From NCBI GenBank assembly GCA_036924085.1, contig JAVGWX010000013.1, positions 67,078,759 through 67,142,758 on the forward strand: a stretch of 64,000 nt of DNA, written 5' to 3'. A program made the translations under genes and the position numbers. Origin of the DNA: Ariolimax columbianus (taxonomy: Eukaryota > Mollusca > Gastropoda > Stylommatophora > Arionidae). Below, piece after piece: positions 33,000 through 43,549 of this stretch (positions within the stretch are counted from its first letter, which is position 1; every line of letters starts with the position of its first letter). The notes below the pieces were generated by a model, which did not search any database, was not told the DNA's origin, and saw only the letters and a list, made by a program, of their open reading frames with translations.

Positions 33000-33412
33000 T
33001 CTCGGAAATAGTAGCCATTTAAACGATTTCCCTTAAAAAATGGCTACCTTAATTTCAGAGGCATGACTTTTATCAAACATTTTCATCCAGTGATATATCA
33101 ACGCTCTAAACTCTAATACATGAAACGCATTAAGAATGTCTCAATCTTGGCATTTCAACCTATAACAGTTAGCTGTTTGCGTTGAATAAAGGGAGGCCCG
33201 CCATTATTGGAAAGCTAACTGATGTCCATTTAATGACCCGTAAACACTGCAAATACCCATGGCTGTTCTCACTACATTTCAAAAAAGTCCAACAGCCAGT
33301 CCCATTATACTTATCTTTTTACTGGTGTATGAGGCTATGCAGAGTCAGCATAGAACCAGTTTCTTTTACTTCAGTTAATCTAAAAATAACTATACACATT
33401 CATTGTATTCTA
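33000..33412. other. Noncoding, nothing recognised
   Basis: No ORF motif or repeat seen between the microsatellite and the CR1-like fragment. Confidence 0.4.
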
Positions 33413-33414
33413 GA

Positions 33415-33895
33415 ATGCATTAATTGAAGCTGCCTCCACTATTTCCTGCGGCAATGCATTCCAAGCATTCGCCACTCTCTGTGAAAAATATTTCCTACTA
33501 TCTAATATGGACCTTTCTTTAATCAATTTGTGCCCGTGTCCTCTTGTAGGCGGCTGTATTTTAAAACAAAATGTGTTATAGTCTAATATATTCTTCTCCA
33601 TTATCTTATAAACGTTTATTAAATGCCCTCGAATTATCTTCTCCAGATACTGATGGCCGTTTTTTCCGAGTCATTCAGTTTTTGTCATTGTTATTGTATC
33701 CTTTCCAGTATATTTATATCCGCTCTACGATAATGGTTCCACATCTGAACACAGTACTCCAATCTAACTCTAACTAATGCTTTATATAGTTTGACTATCA
33801 CTTCCTTGCTCCTAAATATAATATGTTTTTTTTACCATACCTAACATTTCATTTGCCTTTTTCACTTCTACCCGGACTTGGCTACATAACTTTAG
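33415..33895 (-). pseudogene. CR1-like LINE 3' fragment
   Basis: On the minus strand: EVKKANEMLGMV, RSKEVIVKLYKALVRV, LEYC.QMW, RGHLINVYKIMEKN, then PPTRGHGHKLIKERS, RKYFSQRVANAWNALPQEI and EAASINAF. This is the conserved RT C-terminus of CR1/L2-type LINEs. Stops interrupt it near 33680. It overlaps in content with the 1.15-1.74 kb copy (AVKKANLMLGMI, RSKEVIVRLYKSLVR). Confidence 0.88.
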
Positions 33896-33899
33896 TAGG

Positions 33900-34755
33900 T
33901 AAACCTAAGTGATAAATTAGAAATATCAATTGCAGACCCATCTCACTATTAATCGGACTATAAAATGTCTAAAGGTCTTGAACTAAAGATTGCGCTCACA
34001 ATGCAAAATCTTATCCCGAAATTTAAACAATGCAATGTAATAGACAGATATGTCCATTTACAGGCGCAAAATAAAAACAGTGGAACGCACACCACCTTGG
34101 GGAATAAAGAAATAAGACGATTGCGCCCCGCCCCCCAAATAAAAAATAATTTGCAATGAAGTCATACTGGCGTGTCATTTGGTTAATTAGAACAAATACG
34201 GTGTTCTAATCCCGTGCTCTTTTCAATGTCATACAGAGCTGACATAATACCATTTCATGTGGTGACTTTTGAAAAAGAAAAGACGCTGAACAAAAATTGT
34301 AGGTCTCCATGATATTCCCGTCTCGGTCAGGGAAGAACTTATGACCAATCATTTGCAGTTTAGATGGATTGGTTTACGCCGTTTCCATGCTCTAAGAGCG
34401 TATGAGTTGAAACAGTTCTTGTGCGTATGTAAAACGACTTATCAAGATATAACCAGTTTAGTAGTAGATGGAGACAACGGGCTTAGGTTGAATTCAGTTG
34501 GGACACATAAGGGCGCCCCTTAAGGAAGGCTACAAGATAATGTCTCAGCGAGACAATAAAGTATGTCTCGTGTGAGAAGGTCTACAGCCAAATGTAGCAC
34601 AGATGGCAATGAAACTGTCTGACGGCACTCTAACATCCCAAAGCGCGTATATTCTGATTTACATGCTTTTAAAAAAAATAAATATATATTTATTTAACAT
34701 TCACATTTGTTGTTCATTTACATGCAATTTGTTGCTAATGTAACTCGTTACTCGA
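33900..34755. other. Noncoding, nothing recognised
   Basis: Short AT-rich ORFs without familiar motifs. Confidence 0.4.
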
Positions 34756-34756
34756 G

Positions 34757-35005
34757 CTAGGTACTCTTAACTTTCTTTGGTGGCGGGTTGCAGTGGCTGT
34801 TCTGATTCCCCGAGGTGCACTTAAGAAAAGTGAACTTGGTTCCTCTTGACTGTAGTGCAATACGATGCTCTTCAATAAACTTACTACCATGGAGATCACA
34901 GTGTTGATCATCATCAACCAGACAGCCATGAAACAGTGTTTCCAGGGAGAACCGCTTGAAAGTGAAATGGGTTTCCCTGACCCTGACTAACAGTCTGATC
35001 GGCAT
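34757..35005 (-). other. Open frame of unknown origin
   Basis: An 82-codon minus-strand frame with RVRETHFTFKRFSLETLF and FLKCTSGNQNSHCNPPPKK. It looks protein-like in composition, but I do not recognise it. Possibly a fragment of a mobile-element protein. Confidence 0.25.
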
Positions 35006-35149
35006 GTTTTGCCTGACCGGACATTAGTCTCTCACCCCACATGCAGGTTCAACAAGGTGGACACCAGAGAAAGGTAAGGTATTTATAACTATGATATTAG
35101 CACACTAGGTCAGATGGGAGACTGTTCAATCTAACCAGACTGTGAGCAA

Positions 35150-35965
35150 AACGTCAGAGAAAGGAGACTCATTCTGGATATGCTCTTCGCAGACAATGCT
35201 TCCCTGGTCGCCCACACGGAAGTCGAATTACATATCCTTGTTAATAGGTTTGCAAAATCCTGTCATCTGTTTGGACTCACCATCAGCATACTAAAGACGA
35301 AAGTGATGGCTCAGGTTGCAGATCCACCAGGCGATTTTTAAACGATAAAAATCCTGAGGTAGTAAATCACTTCAACTACCTCGGATCTATCATCACCGAC
35401 AACCTTTCACTGAACGCAGAGCTGCAGAAACGATTAGGAATGACGTCATCAGCACTTGCCAGGCTCTCACAGAGAGTGTGGAATAACAACATGCTGACCA
35501 TCTCCACAAAGGTTGCTGTGTACAGATTATGTGTGATTAGTACCCGACTCTGTGCCAGCGAAACATGGACTCTGTATGCCTCACAAGAAATAATGCTAAA
35601 TGCTTTTCATATGCGCTGCCGGAGACGCATACTTGAAATTTCATGGAGTGACAGAGATTGTCAGCTTAGTTACGATCCTCCGCCAGGGCTGATATCCGTG
35701 GCTTGGCCATGCGTACAGAATGGAGAATGGGCGAATATAAAAAGATATCCTATATGGAGAGCTGACCACGGGAAGGCGTGACAAAGGTAAGGTAGGCCCT
35801 TCCTCCGCTACAAATATGTTTGCAAGCGTGACCTAAGAGCGTTGGATATGAACACCTGTAACTGAGAGACTTGCCAAAGACAGACACCGCTGGAGGCAGG
35901 GGAAAACAAGATGCGTCAAGATGCAGACTCCAAATGTGTGCCGTGAAAGAAAGGGCAACAACTGA
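35150..35965 (+). pseudogene. LINE reverse transcriptase C-terminal half, unassigned clade
   Basis: The frame LILDMLFADNASLVAHTE carries the catalytic box as FADN, with the second aspartate lost. It continues as FGLTISILKTKVM, FNYLGSIITDNLSLNAE-type sequence, ASALARLSQRVWNNNML, KVAVYRLCVISTRLCASETW and, one frame on, WLGHAYRMENGR.KDILYGELTTGR, then KRDLRALDMNT.N. At least three frameshifts are present. The tail resembles that of the LINE at 4.3 kb in layout, but the sequence differs. Confidence 0.85.
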
Positions 35966-35984
35966 CAGTCCCCTCTCTAACATG

Positions 35985-36720
35985 AAGTCTATTATTTCTC
36001 GAGACTGACAGGATGCCAATTAGACCTCTAGTGGGGAGTAGGGATTGGTACAGGTCTCACTAAAAAAATTAGAAATGCCTATGCTGACGTTCAGCCTCCT
36101 GCCAATCAAGCCAACCGCACCTTCTCGAGTGGTCCACTAGCTGGGTCCGGTGCTCCCCTTTTAAACTAACACGGCAATGGCGAACAGCGAGTATCTGGCG
36201 CTGACAAACCGGACTCTCGATGCCTGAAGGGATAAAATATCAGGCTATGGGTGGGGTAACCACAACAGAAACCCTTGGGAGAGTGTGACCCCTCCGTCAG
36301 GTGCGATGCTGGGTCCAACGATGCGTGGACTTGACCCGATCCCCACCAAGGTCACACCCAGGGAGCTACCCTGGTTAAAAGAAAAGCAGCTGAAGGCCGG
36401 CAGACAGTGTTTGGATGATCCAGGACATGGATAGGAAGACTCCAAAACTTTCCCTACCGAAGATGGAACATGCCGGCCAGAATGGCGTGGGTACCCAGAA
36501 ATGGAAAAGGACATGTACGCATATAAGGTTAATAAGTATGCTCAGATATATCACACGATTTGGGGGGGGGGGGGGGGGCCTCCGTGGACTGCCATTAGGC
36601 GGAGGCAGCGCCGGATCCCAAGCCTCGAAGGGATCCACCCCAAGCTACTGATGACAGCTCTGCGTATCGGTGTACCAGGATTAAGCAGAGTAAAGATACT
36701 GTACTACACAACATTCTAAA
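35985..36720 (+). mobile_element. 5' region of the RNase-H LINE (UTR and ORF1 remnant)
   Basis: Leads directly into the endonuclease ORF at 36722. It holds a GC-rich region with GGGTGGGGTAACCACAACAG and GGTCACACCCAGGGAGC, and a 17-base poly-G run at 36562-36578. Downstream of the run are frames such as PWTAIRRRQRRIPSLEGIH. No zinc knuckle was found, so the ORF1 assignment is inference from position. Confidence 0.45.
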
Positions 36721-36857
36721 GATTGCGCAATGGAACGCAGAGAGTGTGATGGGGAAGAAGCTAGAACTGCACAACTTCCTGTATGAGCACAAGATAGATG
36801 TCATGTGCATACAGGAAACATCTAAATGCAGGTCGACGATTTGGAATTAGGGGATAT

Positions 36858-37219
36858 CTTCTTCTTCTTCTTCGTTCGTTCTCAATCTCCCACTACCAAA
36901 CACTGAAAGGGCTTAGGTAGAAGAATGTAGTCCAGAGAACGGAATGCGCTGTGTCATAGTTTACAGCTTGGCTGCGATATTTGCACCTTTCGGTCCAACA
37001 CATCCGACTTCAGCAAGCATTTTTTGAGTACCGGGTTAGCATTCCCTCTTCGATCCCTTCTCCTTAGCCAGTCTGCCCTGATGCAGCCTGTTATCCAGGA
37101 TCACCGCGTGGAGGTGTAGAAGGGTCTTGGCAGCTATGGTTCGCTGGCCCTTACGCTAGCAGTCAGCTATGGGTCGCTGACCACTGCAGCTCTTGCGCTG
37201 CTCAGCATCTTGATCCCGT
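36858..37219 (-). mobile_element. SINE-like element with 12-bp TSD and (GAA)n tail
   Basis: A 362-bp insertion inside the LINE endonuclease, bounded by the perfect duplication ATTAGGGGATAT at 36846-36857 and 37220-37231. On the minus strand it starts CGGGATCAAGATGCTGAGC and ends GAACGAACGAAGAAGAAG. A truncated second copy lies at 43216-43546. There is no ORF. The tail resembles the CGAAGAAGAAGAA end of the RNase-H LINEs here, suggesting they supply its enzymes. Confidence 0.9.
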
Positions 37220-37591
37220 ATTAGGGGATATGAAACACACAGGTTGGACATAGAGGTTCACAAAGGAGGTATCACATTAGTAAAAAAAACTCAATAGCCG
37301 CCACAGAAACCCCCAGCAGCATCAATGGGCCTGAACATCTGACAGTCAAAATACATATCCTCCCAGAACCGCTACAAATTATTTCTGTCCCAATAGCAAA
37401 AAGCTGGAACTAGATAGAATTCCACTAGCCGAAAAAAATCATATAGTTCTCGGGGACTTCAACAGCCACTCTCCAAGTTGGGGCTACAACACCATGGATA
37501 CAAAAGGAGAAGAGGTGGAGGATTGGATGGTAGAAAATCTTCTCATTCTAATAAACGAACCAGACACAGAGCCAACCTTTTACTCAAGATG

Positions 37592-38020
37592 CTGGAGAAC
37601 ACAGAGCACGCCTGACATGGAGAACACAGAGCACGCCTGACATGGAGAACACAGAGCACGCCTGACATGGAGAACACAGAGCACGCCTGACATGGAGAAC
37701 ACAGAGCACGCCTGACATGGAGAACACAGAGCACGCCTGACATGGAGAACACAGAGCACGCCTGACATGGAGAACACAGAGCACGCCTGACATGGAGAAC
37801 ACAGAGCACGCCTGACATGAAGAACACAGAGCACGCCTGACATGGAGAACACAGAGCACGCCTGACATGGAGAACACAGAGCACGCCTGACATGGAGAAC
37901 ACAGAGCACGCCTGACATGGAGAACACAGAGCACGCCTGACATGGAGAACACAGAGCACGCCTGACATGGAGAACACAGAGCACGCCTGACATGGAGAAC
38001 ACAGAGCATGCCTGACCTGG
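37592..38020 (+). repeat. Tandem array, 17 x 25 bp, inside LINE endonuclease
   Basis: Unit AGAACACAGAGCACGCC plus TGACATGG. The edge motif CTGG occurs at 37592-37595 and 38017-38020, 425 bases apart, exactly 17 units. Only two single-base variants were noticed (ATGAAG near 37819 and GCATGCC in the last unit). Because 25 is not a multiple of three, all minus-strand frames read a chain of VLCVLHVRRALCSPCQACS-type repeats that is not a protein. Confidence 0.97.
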
Positions 38021-38240
38021 CAATGGCAACTGAGAACATCCAGAGGAGCACAAGAAGAGAGGTAATGAGGCAGTTTGGAGGTAGTGATCACAAACCAGTC
38101 ATGATCACAATAGCAGATTTAGAACTACCCATAAACAGAAAGAAGACAGCCAGCTGGAATTATAAAAGAGCAGACTGGAACCTCTACAAGCACTTAACTG
38201 AAGACAAATTAAAAACACCTTCACATCAATCAGTGTAAGA

Positions 38241-38600
38241 CGAAACGCTACAACACTTACAAACATCATCACAAAGGCAGCGGAAAAATCAATACCACGA
38301 GGCAGGACAGAATTATAAACCTTTCTGGACTAGGGAGCTACAAGAACTGCATGACAGGGCTACCAAAGCAAGACCCACTATGGAGCAAGATCCATCAGAC
38401 TTTAACATCACAGAACACAACAAACAGCAAGCTATATACAAGAAGGAAAATCAAGCGTGTGTCAGAAAAGGTTGGCAGGACAAAACCGCATCCCTCAATA
38501 TGGAGAAAGACACCACAAAACTTTGGAGTCTGGTGAGGAGCCTAAATGAGGAGAACACCATCTCCTTGCCGCGGGTTTTGCAGAAGACAGCAAAATAAAT
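38241..38600 (+). pseudogene. LINE linker between endonuclease and RT
   Basis: Frames such as EHNKQQAIYKKENQACVR, KGWQDKTASLNMEKDTTK and LWSLVRSLNEENT match the linker of the minus-strand sibling at 60.4-60.9 kb (ESWKNKTESLNLDKEGNK, LWKLVRAMNDE). This part links the two enzymes and has no known catalytic role. Confidence 0.75.
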
Positions 38601-40345
38601 ATGCCCAAGGTAAGAGTTAGAGAGGTGGAAAATGAACTAAAAACGAAAAGGGAAAGGAAAGAAAACAATGAAGATGAAGTAAACAAGCTTTTCAATATCC
38701 AAGAATTTAAATGGGCAATAGGAAAACTTAAGATGAAAAAGGCACCTGGGCCCGACGCAATAACAAATGAAATGATTTCACACTTGGGACCAATCGGCAG
38801 ACAGCGATTCCTGGACCTGATAAACCAATCGTGGACTCAGGAATTGTTCCCAAAAGAAGGAAAGGAGGCAGAAATAATCCCAATCATCACGAAGGGAAAA
38901 CCAAAAGAAAAAACAAGTAACCGCCCAATCAGCCGCCTTAGCTGTCTGGGAAAGACAATGGAAAGGCTAGTGAACAATAGGATACTAACTTTCCTTGAGA
39001 AAAACAAAATCCTGGACGCGTGCCAGTCTGGCTATAGAAACTACAGGAGTACTGATGACCAGACCGCTTATCTGACCCAGGAAATAGACGATGCCTATCC
39101 GAGGAAATGCAAACTATTGTCCACCTTCTTTGATCTGACTAAGCTTTTCATAAAGTCTGGAAGAAAGAACTAATGCTACAATTAGTGGGATGCGGAATAA
39201 GGGGGAAAATGCTTGACTGGATCAACGACTACCTCCACTCACGGTGTGCGAGAGTCAGGCTGGATCAACGACTACCTCCACTCACGGTGTGCGAGAGTCA
39301 GGCTGGATCAACGACTACCTCCACTCACGGTGTGCGAGAGTCAGGCTGGATCAACGACTACCTCCACTCACGGTGTGCGAGAGTCAGGCTGGATCAAAGA
39401 CTACCTCCACTCACGGTGTGCGAGAGTCAAGCTGGATCAAAGACTACCTCCACTCACGGTGTGCGAGAGTCAGGCTGGATCAAAGACTACCTCCACTCAC
39501 GGTGTGCGAGAGTCAAGCTGGATCAAAGACTACCTCCACTCACGGTGTGCGAGAGTCAGGCTGGATCAAAGACTACCTCCACTCACGGTGTGCGAGAGTC
39601 AGGCTGGATCAAAGACTACCTCCACTCACGGTGTGCGAGAGTCAGGCTGGATCAAAGACTACCTCCACTCACGGTGAGCGAGAGTCAGGCTGGATCAAAG
39701 ACTACCTCCACTCACGGTGTGCGAGAGTCAGGCTGGATCAACGACTACCTCCACTCACGGTGTGCGAGAGTCAGGCTGGATCAACGACTACCTCCACTCA
39801 CGGTGTGCGAGAGTCAAGCTGGATCAACGACTACCTCCACTCACGGTGTGCGAGAGTCAGGCTGGAAGAACACCGGAGCAAAATGGTCAAACTGCATGAG
39901 GGGGTTCCTCAGGGAGGATCACTATCCCCTACCTTGTTTATCTTCTTCATTAATGATCTGCCAAAACAGTTCAGACCACACATCCACAAAGCACTCCATG
40001 CGGATGACCTGGCCATTTGTACCCAGGCAGAAAACATTGGAACCGCAAAAGCAAGAATGCAGGAAGCAATTAATGCAGTAAAGAAATGGACAGACTCATG
40101 GAGTGTCACAATAAACAAAAGCAAGACCCTCTCAACACTCTTCTCGCTCTCTACAAAGCCAGAGCAGGTCAACCTATATTTAGAAAATAGCCTACTTCCT
40201 AGAGAAAACAATCCTACATACCTAGGAATGAGATATGACAAAAGATTAACATGGAGCCCACAGATAGAGGATACTCAAAAGAAGGCCACACTCAGACTAA
40301 GGCTGATGAAAAAACTGGCAGAGACAAATTGGGGCGCAGATGCAA
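38601..40345 (+). pseudogene. LINE reverse transcriptase split by a 43-bp array
   Basis: The first part has KKAPGPDAITNEMI, KGKPKEKTSNRPISRLSC, QSGYRNYRSTDDQ and FFDLTKLF (motif A). One frame on, QLVGCGIRGKMLDWINDYL leads into the array. After it come HEGVPQGGSLSPTLFIFFIND (motif B) and ALHADDLAIC (motif C, catalytic DD kept), then SWSVTINKSKT and PTYLGMRYDKRLTW. Apart from the array and one or two shifts the enzyme region is well preserved. Confidence 0.9.
39217..39866 (+). repeat. Tandem array, 15 x 43 bp, inside LINE RT
   Basis: The unit encodes WINDYLHSRCARVRL of the RT. The edge motif CTGGA occurs at 39217-39221 and 39862-39866, 645 bases apart, exactly 15 units. Variants are few (AACGAC or AAAGAC; GGCTG or AAGCTG; one GGTGAGC) and cluster in runs, as expected for local homogenisation. 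Since 43 is not a multiple of three, all three frames stay open. Confidence 0.97.
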
Positions 40346-40761
40346 ACACAGTCAGACAGGTCTACGCTGGATACGTACGGCCAACACAGTCAGACATGTC
40401 TACACTGGATACGTACGGCCAACAGTCAGACAGGTCTACACTATATACGTACGGCCAACACAGTGAGACAGGTCTACACTGGATACGTACGGCCAACACA
40501 GTCAGACATGTCTACACTGGATACGTACGGCCAACAGTCAGACAGGTCTACGCTGGATACGTACGGCCAACACAGTCAGACATGTCTACACTGGATACGT
40601 ACGGCCAACAGTCAGACAGGTCTACACTATATACGTACGGCCAACACAGTGAGACAGGTCTACACTGGATACGTACGGCCAACACAGTCAGACAGGTCTA
40701 CACTGGATACGAACGGCCAACACAGTCAGACAGGTCTACACTGGATACGTACGGCCAACAC
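40345..40761 (+). repeat. Tandem array, 11 units of 38/36 bp with 186-bp higher order
   Basis: The unit encodes VRQVYAGYVRPT of the RT connector. The edge motif AACAC occurs at 40345-40349 and 40757-40761, 412 bases apart, which equals eight 38-base and three 36-base units. A block of five units (186 bases) is itself repeated: CGCTGG at 40365 and 40551 mark the same place. Confidence 0.95.
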
Positions 40762-41110
40762 TGGTATATGGCATGGGTGTCTATGCAACAGCGGCAAAGA
40801 CCAACCTACAGAAACTAGACAAGGCACAGAATACCAGACTCAGAATTATTACCCGAGGTCTGCGAAGCACCTCAATTAGAGAACCCGAAGAGGTAGCACG
40901 CCTCCAGAGCCTCGGTGAGCGCAGAGAAGGAAAAATACTAAACCTGACAGAAAAATACAAGCGTATGAATAAACATCCAATGCAGGGAAAAGTCAATGAA
41001 TTAACAAAACACGGCACAAAAGAACAAGCTTCAATCATCTACCAAAAACCCTTACAGCAAGGAACAGTGACATCATATCAAAATGTCCAACGACATGGGA
41101 AATGATACAA
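40762..41110 (+). pseudogene. LINE RT-RNase H connector
   Basis: Frame MGVYATAAKTNLQKLDKA, IITRGLRSTSIREPEE, ARLQSLGERREGKI and MNKHPMQGKVNEL. It parallels the sibling at 58.9-59.5 kb (AAWTTAAKANFDKVSKL, VITGGMKSTPIVELE, HPMHQRLNNF). It continues the frame of the RT after the 38-bp array. Confidence 0.8.
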
Positions 41111-41214
41111 GTATAGGAAAATACAGACCAACAGCCCAACTTCACGGTGGAAGCGAAAATATCAGCTATCGATAGAAAGTTAGAAGAATCAGACCATGCA
41201 TTGAGAGAAAAACC

Positions 41215-42005
41215 CTAAAGCATATTGGAGACGCCTATCCCCAACCCATGTGGATGCACGTCTACACAGATGGATCATCAGAGGAAGCATTGAGGAAAGG
41301 AGGGGCGGGACTCGTCATACTTCTACAGGATGGAACCGTTATAGAAAATTTAAATGCTGCCAGGGAGCCCTCGACAAATCTAAGAACAGAGCAACAGGCA
41401 ATAATTGAAGCAGTCAAACTATTGGATGAAAAGGGGATAAAGGATAACAGAATAGTGTTTTTGTGCGACTGCATGGAAATTTTGCAGGCCACACAAAGAG
41501 AACCACGAAATAGTATGGAAAGGGAACTGCTATGCCAGCTAAACAAACTCTCAGACCACAATAAAATCACCCCTCCAGTGGATTCCAGTTCACTGATACA
41601 TACCTTGGGAATGAATGGGTGGACAGGCTAGCTAGGGAGGGAAGACAGAGAGAACAATTCACCCACCCAGTGTCACTGCCAGAAGTCAAGGCCAACCTTT
41701 TAAAAAAAATATAAACAGTGGATAGAGAGAACAAACAGTAAATACTCACAGGACCCAATCAATAGACTGAATAGGAAACAGTATACCACAATTATTCGCC
41801 TCAGAACAGGTCATTGCAGACTAAATGCACACATGCATAAAATGAAAGCAGCACAGACTGCACAATGCACATGTCAGAGAGGACCCCAGACTCCAGAACA
41901 CATCCTGCAAACATGTCACTGCACCAAGACTCCCGTGAGAAGACCTGACCCGAGGAGAGAAACATACAAGACAAACTGTGGGGAACCATTGAGGACCTAC
42001 GACTG
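41215..42005 (+). pseudogene. LINE RNase H and zinc-finger tail
   Basis: The 41248-41631 frame has YTDGSS (first catalytic Asp, residue 8), RTEQQAI (Glu, residue 48) and FLCDCMEI (Asp, residue 74). After shifts near 41590 the fourth acidic residue follows in LGNEWVDRLAREG. Further on, NRKQYTTIIRLRTGHCRLNAH and CTCQRGPQTPEHILQTC form the C-terminal finger (C-x-C...H-x4-C). RNase H would degrade the template RNA. There is a stop and several shifts between the modules. Confidence 0.88.
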
Positions 42006-42179
42006 ACGTGTCACTTCCTGGAGGCAGCCCATCTGGTGGCATAAAACGAGTATAAGAAACCGAATGCAAAGAAGAAGAAAGACCTCCCAGTAATAATAAC
42101 AGATTAAAGAGTGCATTTTTGTTCAGAACATTCATTAACAAATGTTGACATTGACTTTGTTTTGTAAATATATATATTG

Positions 42180-42425
42180 AAAAATTCGTCGTTGAGGACT
42201 ACCAACATCAGCACATGTCATAATGCAACCTTGTGTGTGCGCTCCTGACTGATCAAGTCAAGTCCAGCCAGGAAAAGTCTATGGCACGACTGGCAAACGT
42301 AATCAGCAGTTGTCTCTGGAATTTTCTCTGCTCTTGACTTCCTGATTGCACGTCTATCCTGAGCTGCCTGGATACGGTGACCCTCGCTAAGTTCAATGCC
42401 GTCCGTGACAGTGCTCTTCCATGTT
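42180..42425 (-). pseudogene. LINE 3' end fragment with finger remnant
   Basis: The minus strand reads TWKSTVTDG-type sequence, then ARVTVSRQLRIDVQ and FSWLDLISQERT, resembling the R-I-G-L-x-S-H finger end of a LINE ORF. The motif is blurred, and this is a low-certainty relic. Confidence 0.4.
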
Positions 42426-42429
42426 GAGC

Positions 42430-43215
42430 GATTGTATGCCAGGTTACTCCCAGGTGTTAATGTCTATGTGCCAACACTTAATAGACTCTTTCAGACTGTC
42501 ATTGAAAAGCTTTTAAGGAAAATACACACAAAATCATTTATTTATCTTAGACTACTGTGTGCCGCCACGACAGATACAAAGTCCGGACGTGAGAGGATAG
42601 TTAGACGTGGGACAAGATCTTTCAACTTATATAAACGTCAGCTATTAATCGGCTCATCCTTGAAGGTAAAGGGACCTTAACGTGGTCTTTGACGTTGACA
42701 GGCAAACCTGAAATGGTCAAGAACCACATTTTGAACTTTCTCTTCCACTGTCCTCTCTCGTGACCGGACATACCTTCTCTTCCTACCCACTTCTCTAAGC
42801 TTCCATTCCTCGTTTGGACGGTCTGGCAGTTCTCCTGCTATTTAATAGGAGGATTAGCCCCTCGTTCCATCTCCCTTCCTCCTAGTCGAGATTGTCCTCA
42901 CTCTCAACTCTTTTGAATTCAAGCCAAATCTTTTCCGACCAGTTCAGAAGAGTTGCTATGGAAACTAAGATGTGCCATGTCTACTCTGTCTTATTACTGA
43001 CCATTTAGAGTGCATCCTTTTGTCTCGCTATCATGGCTTCTTTACTGTGATGCAAAGAGCAGAAAGGTTTTCATTAACATATTGATTGACCGCACTCATT
43101 TGTCATTTGGAATTGTTTGAATGAAGTCTCCTATATGCAGACGAATCATTTGAGGATAAATGCAGGTGCCTGTCAGTGTCATTGTTTGTCGTGTCGCAGT
43201 TAATGTGATCATACA
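42430..43215. other. Noncoding, nothing recognised
   Basis: No familiar motifs or repeats before the SINE copy. Confidence 0.4.
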
Positions 43216-43546
43216 GCTGAGCGACCCATAGCTGACTGCTAGCGTCAAGGCCAGCGAACCATAGTAGCTAAGACCCTTCTACACCTCCACGCTGGGATCC
43301 TGGATAACAGGCTGCAGCAGGGCAGACTGGCTAAGGAGAAGGGATCGAAGAGGGAATGCTAACCCGGTACTCAAAAAATGCTTGTTGAAGTCGGATAGTG
43401 TTGGACCGAAAGGTGCAAATATCACAGCCGAGCTGTAAACTACGACACAACGCATTCCGTTCTCTGGACTACATTCTGCTACTTAAGCCCTTTCAGGGTT
43501 TGGTAGTGGGAGATTGAGAACGAACGAAGGAGAAGAAGAAGAATGT
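43216..43546 (+). mobile_element. Second SINE copy, 5'-truncated
   Basis: Plus-strand copy of the element at 36858-37219, sharing AGCGACCCATAGCTGACTGC, CTTCTACACCTCCACGC and GGTTTGGTAGTGGGAGATTG. It ends GAACGAACGAAGGAGAAGAAGAAGAA. The first 45 or so bases of the full-length copy are missing. No target-site duplication was identified. Confidence 0.88.
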
Positions 43547-43549
43547 GAG

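Larger units (their letters stand above)
36722..38240 (+). pseudogene. LINE endonuclease domain, split by SINE and array
   Basis: Opens with LKIAQWNAESVMGKKLEL and DVMCIQET (APE blocks 1 and 2). After the SINE it continues with EVHKGGITLV-type sequence, HIVLGDFNSHSPSWGY, TKGEEVEDWMVENLLI and EPTFYSRCWRTQSTPD. After the 25-bp array it resumes ATENIQRSTRREVMRQF, GGSDHKPVMITIADL and WNYKRADWNLY. GDFN and SDHKP keep the catalytic Asp, Asn and His. The frame is broken by both insertions, and the endonuclease could not be made from this copy. Confidence 0.88.
36722..42080 (+). mobile_element. RNase-H-bearing LINE (I/Nimb-like), long copy with nested inserts
   Basis: Endonuclease, linker, RT, connector, RNase H and a CCHC-type finger follow one another in order on the plus strand, ending in GCAAAGAAGAAGAA at 42068-42080. 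RNase H downstream of RT places it in the I superfamily. The copy contains a SINE with target duplication (36858-37219) and three separate tandem arrays (37.59, 39.22 and 40.35 kb). Without these the element would be about 3.5 kb. A related but distinct subfamily is at 58.1-61.2 kb on the minus strand. Confidence 0.85.

Noticed and set aside
32579..33022. 147-codon ORF as a host gene
   Set aside because: The first half belongs to the orphan TE relic and the second half is microsatellite translation.
37543..38091. Minus-strand cysteine-rich ORFs up to 182 codons
   Set aside because: Readings of the 17-copy 25-bp array inside a LINE endonuclease; the real coding strand is plus.
39244..40818. 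A 524-codon ORF spanning two arrays
   Set aside because: Open mainly because of the 43- and 38/36-bp arrays. The only real protein sequence within it is the LINE RT block between the arrays.
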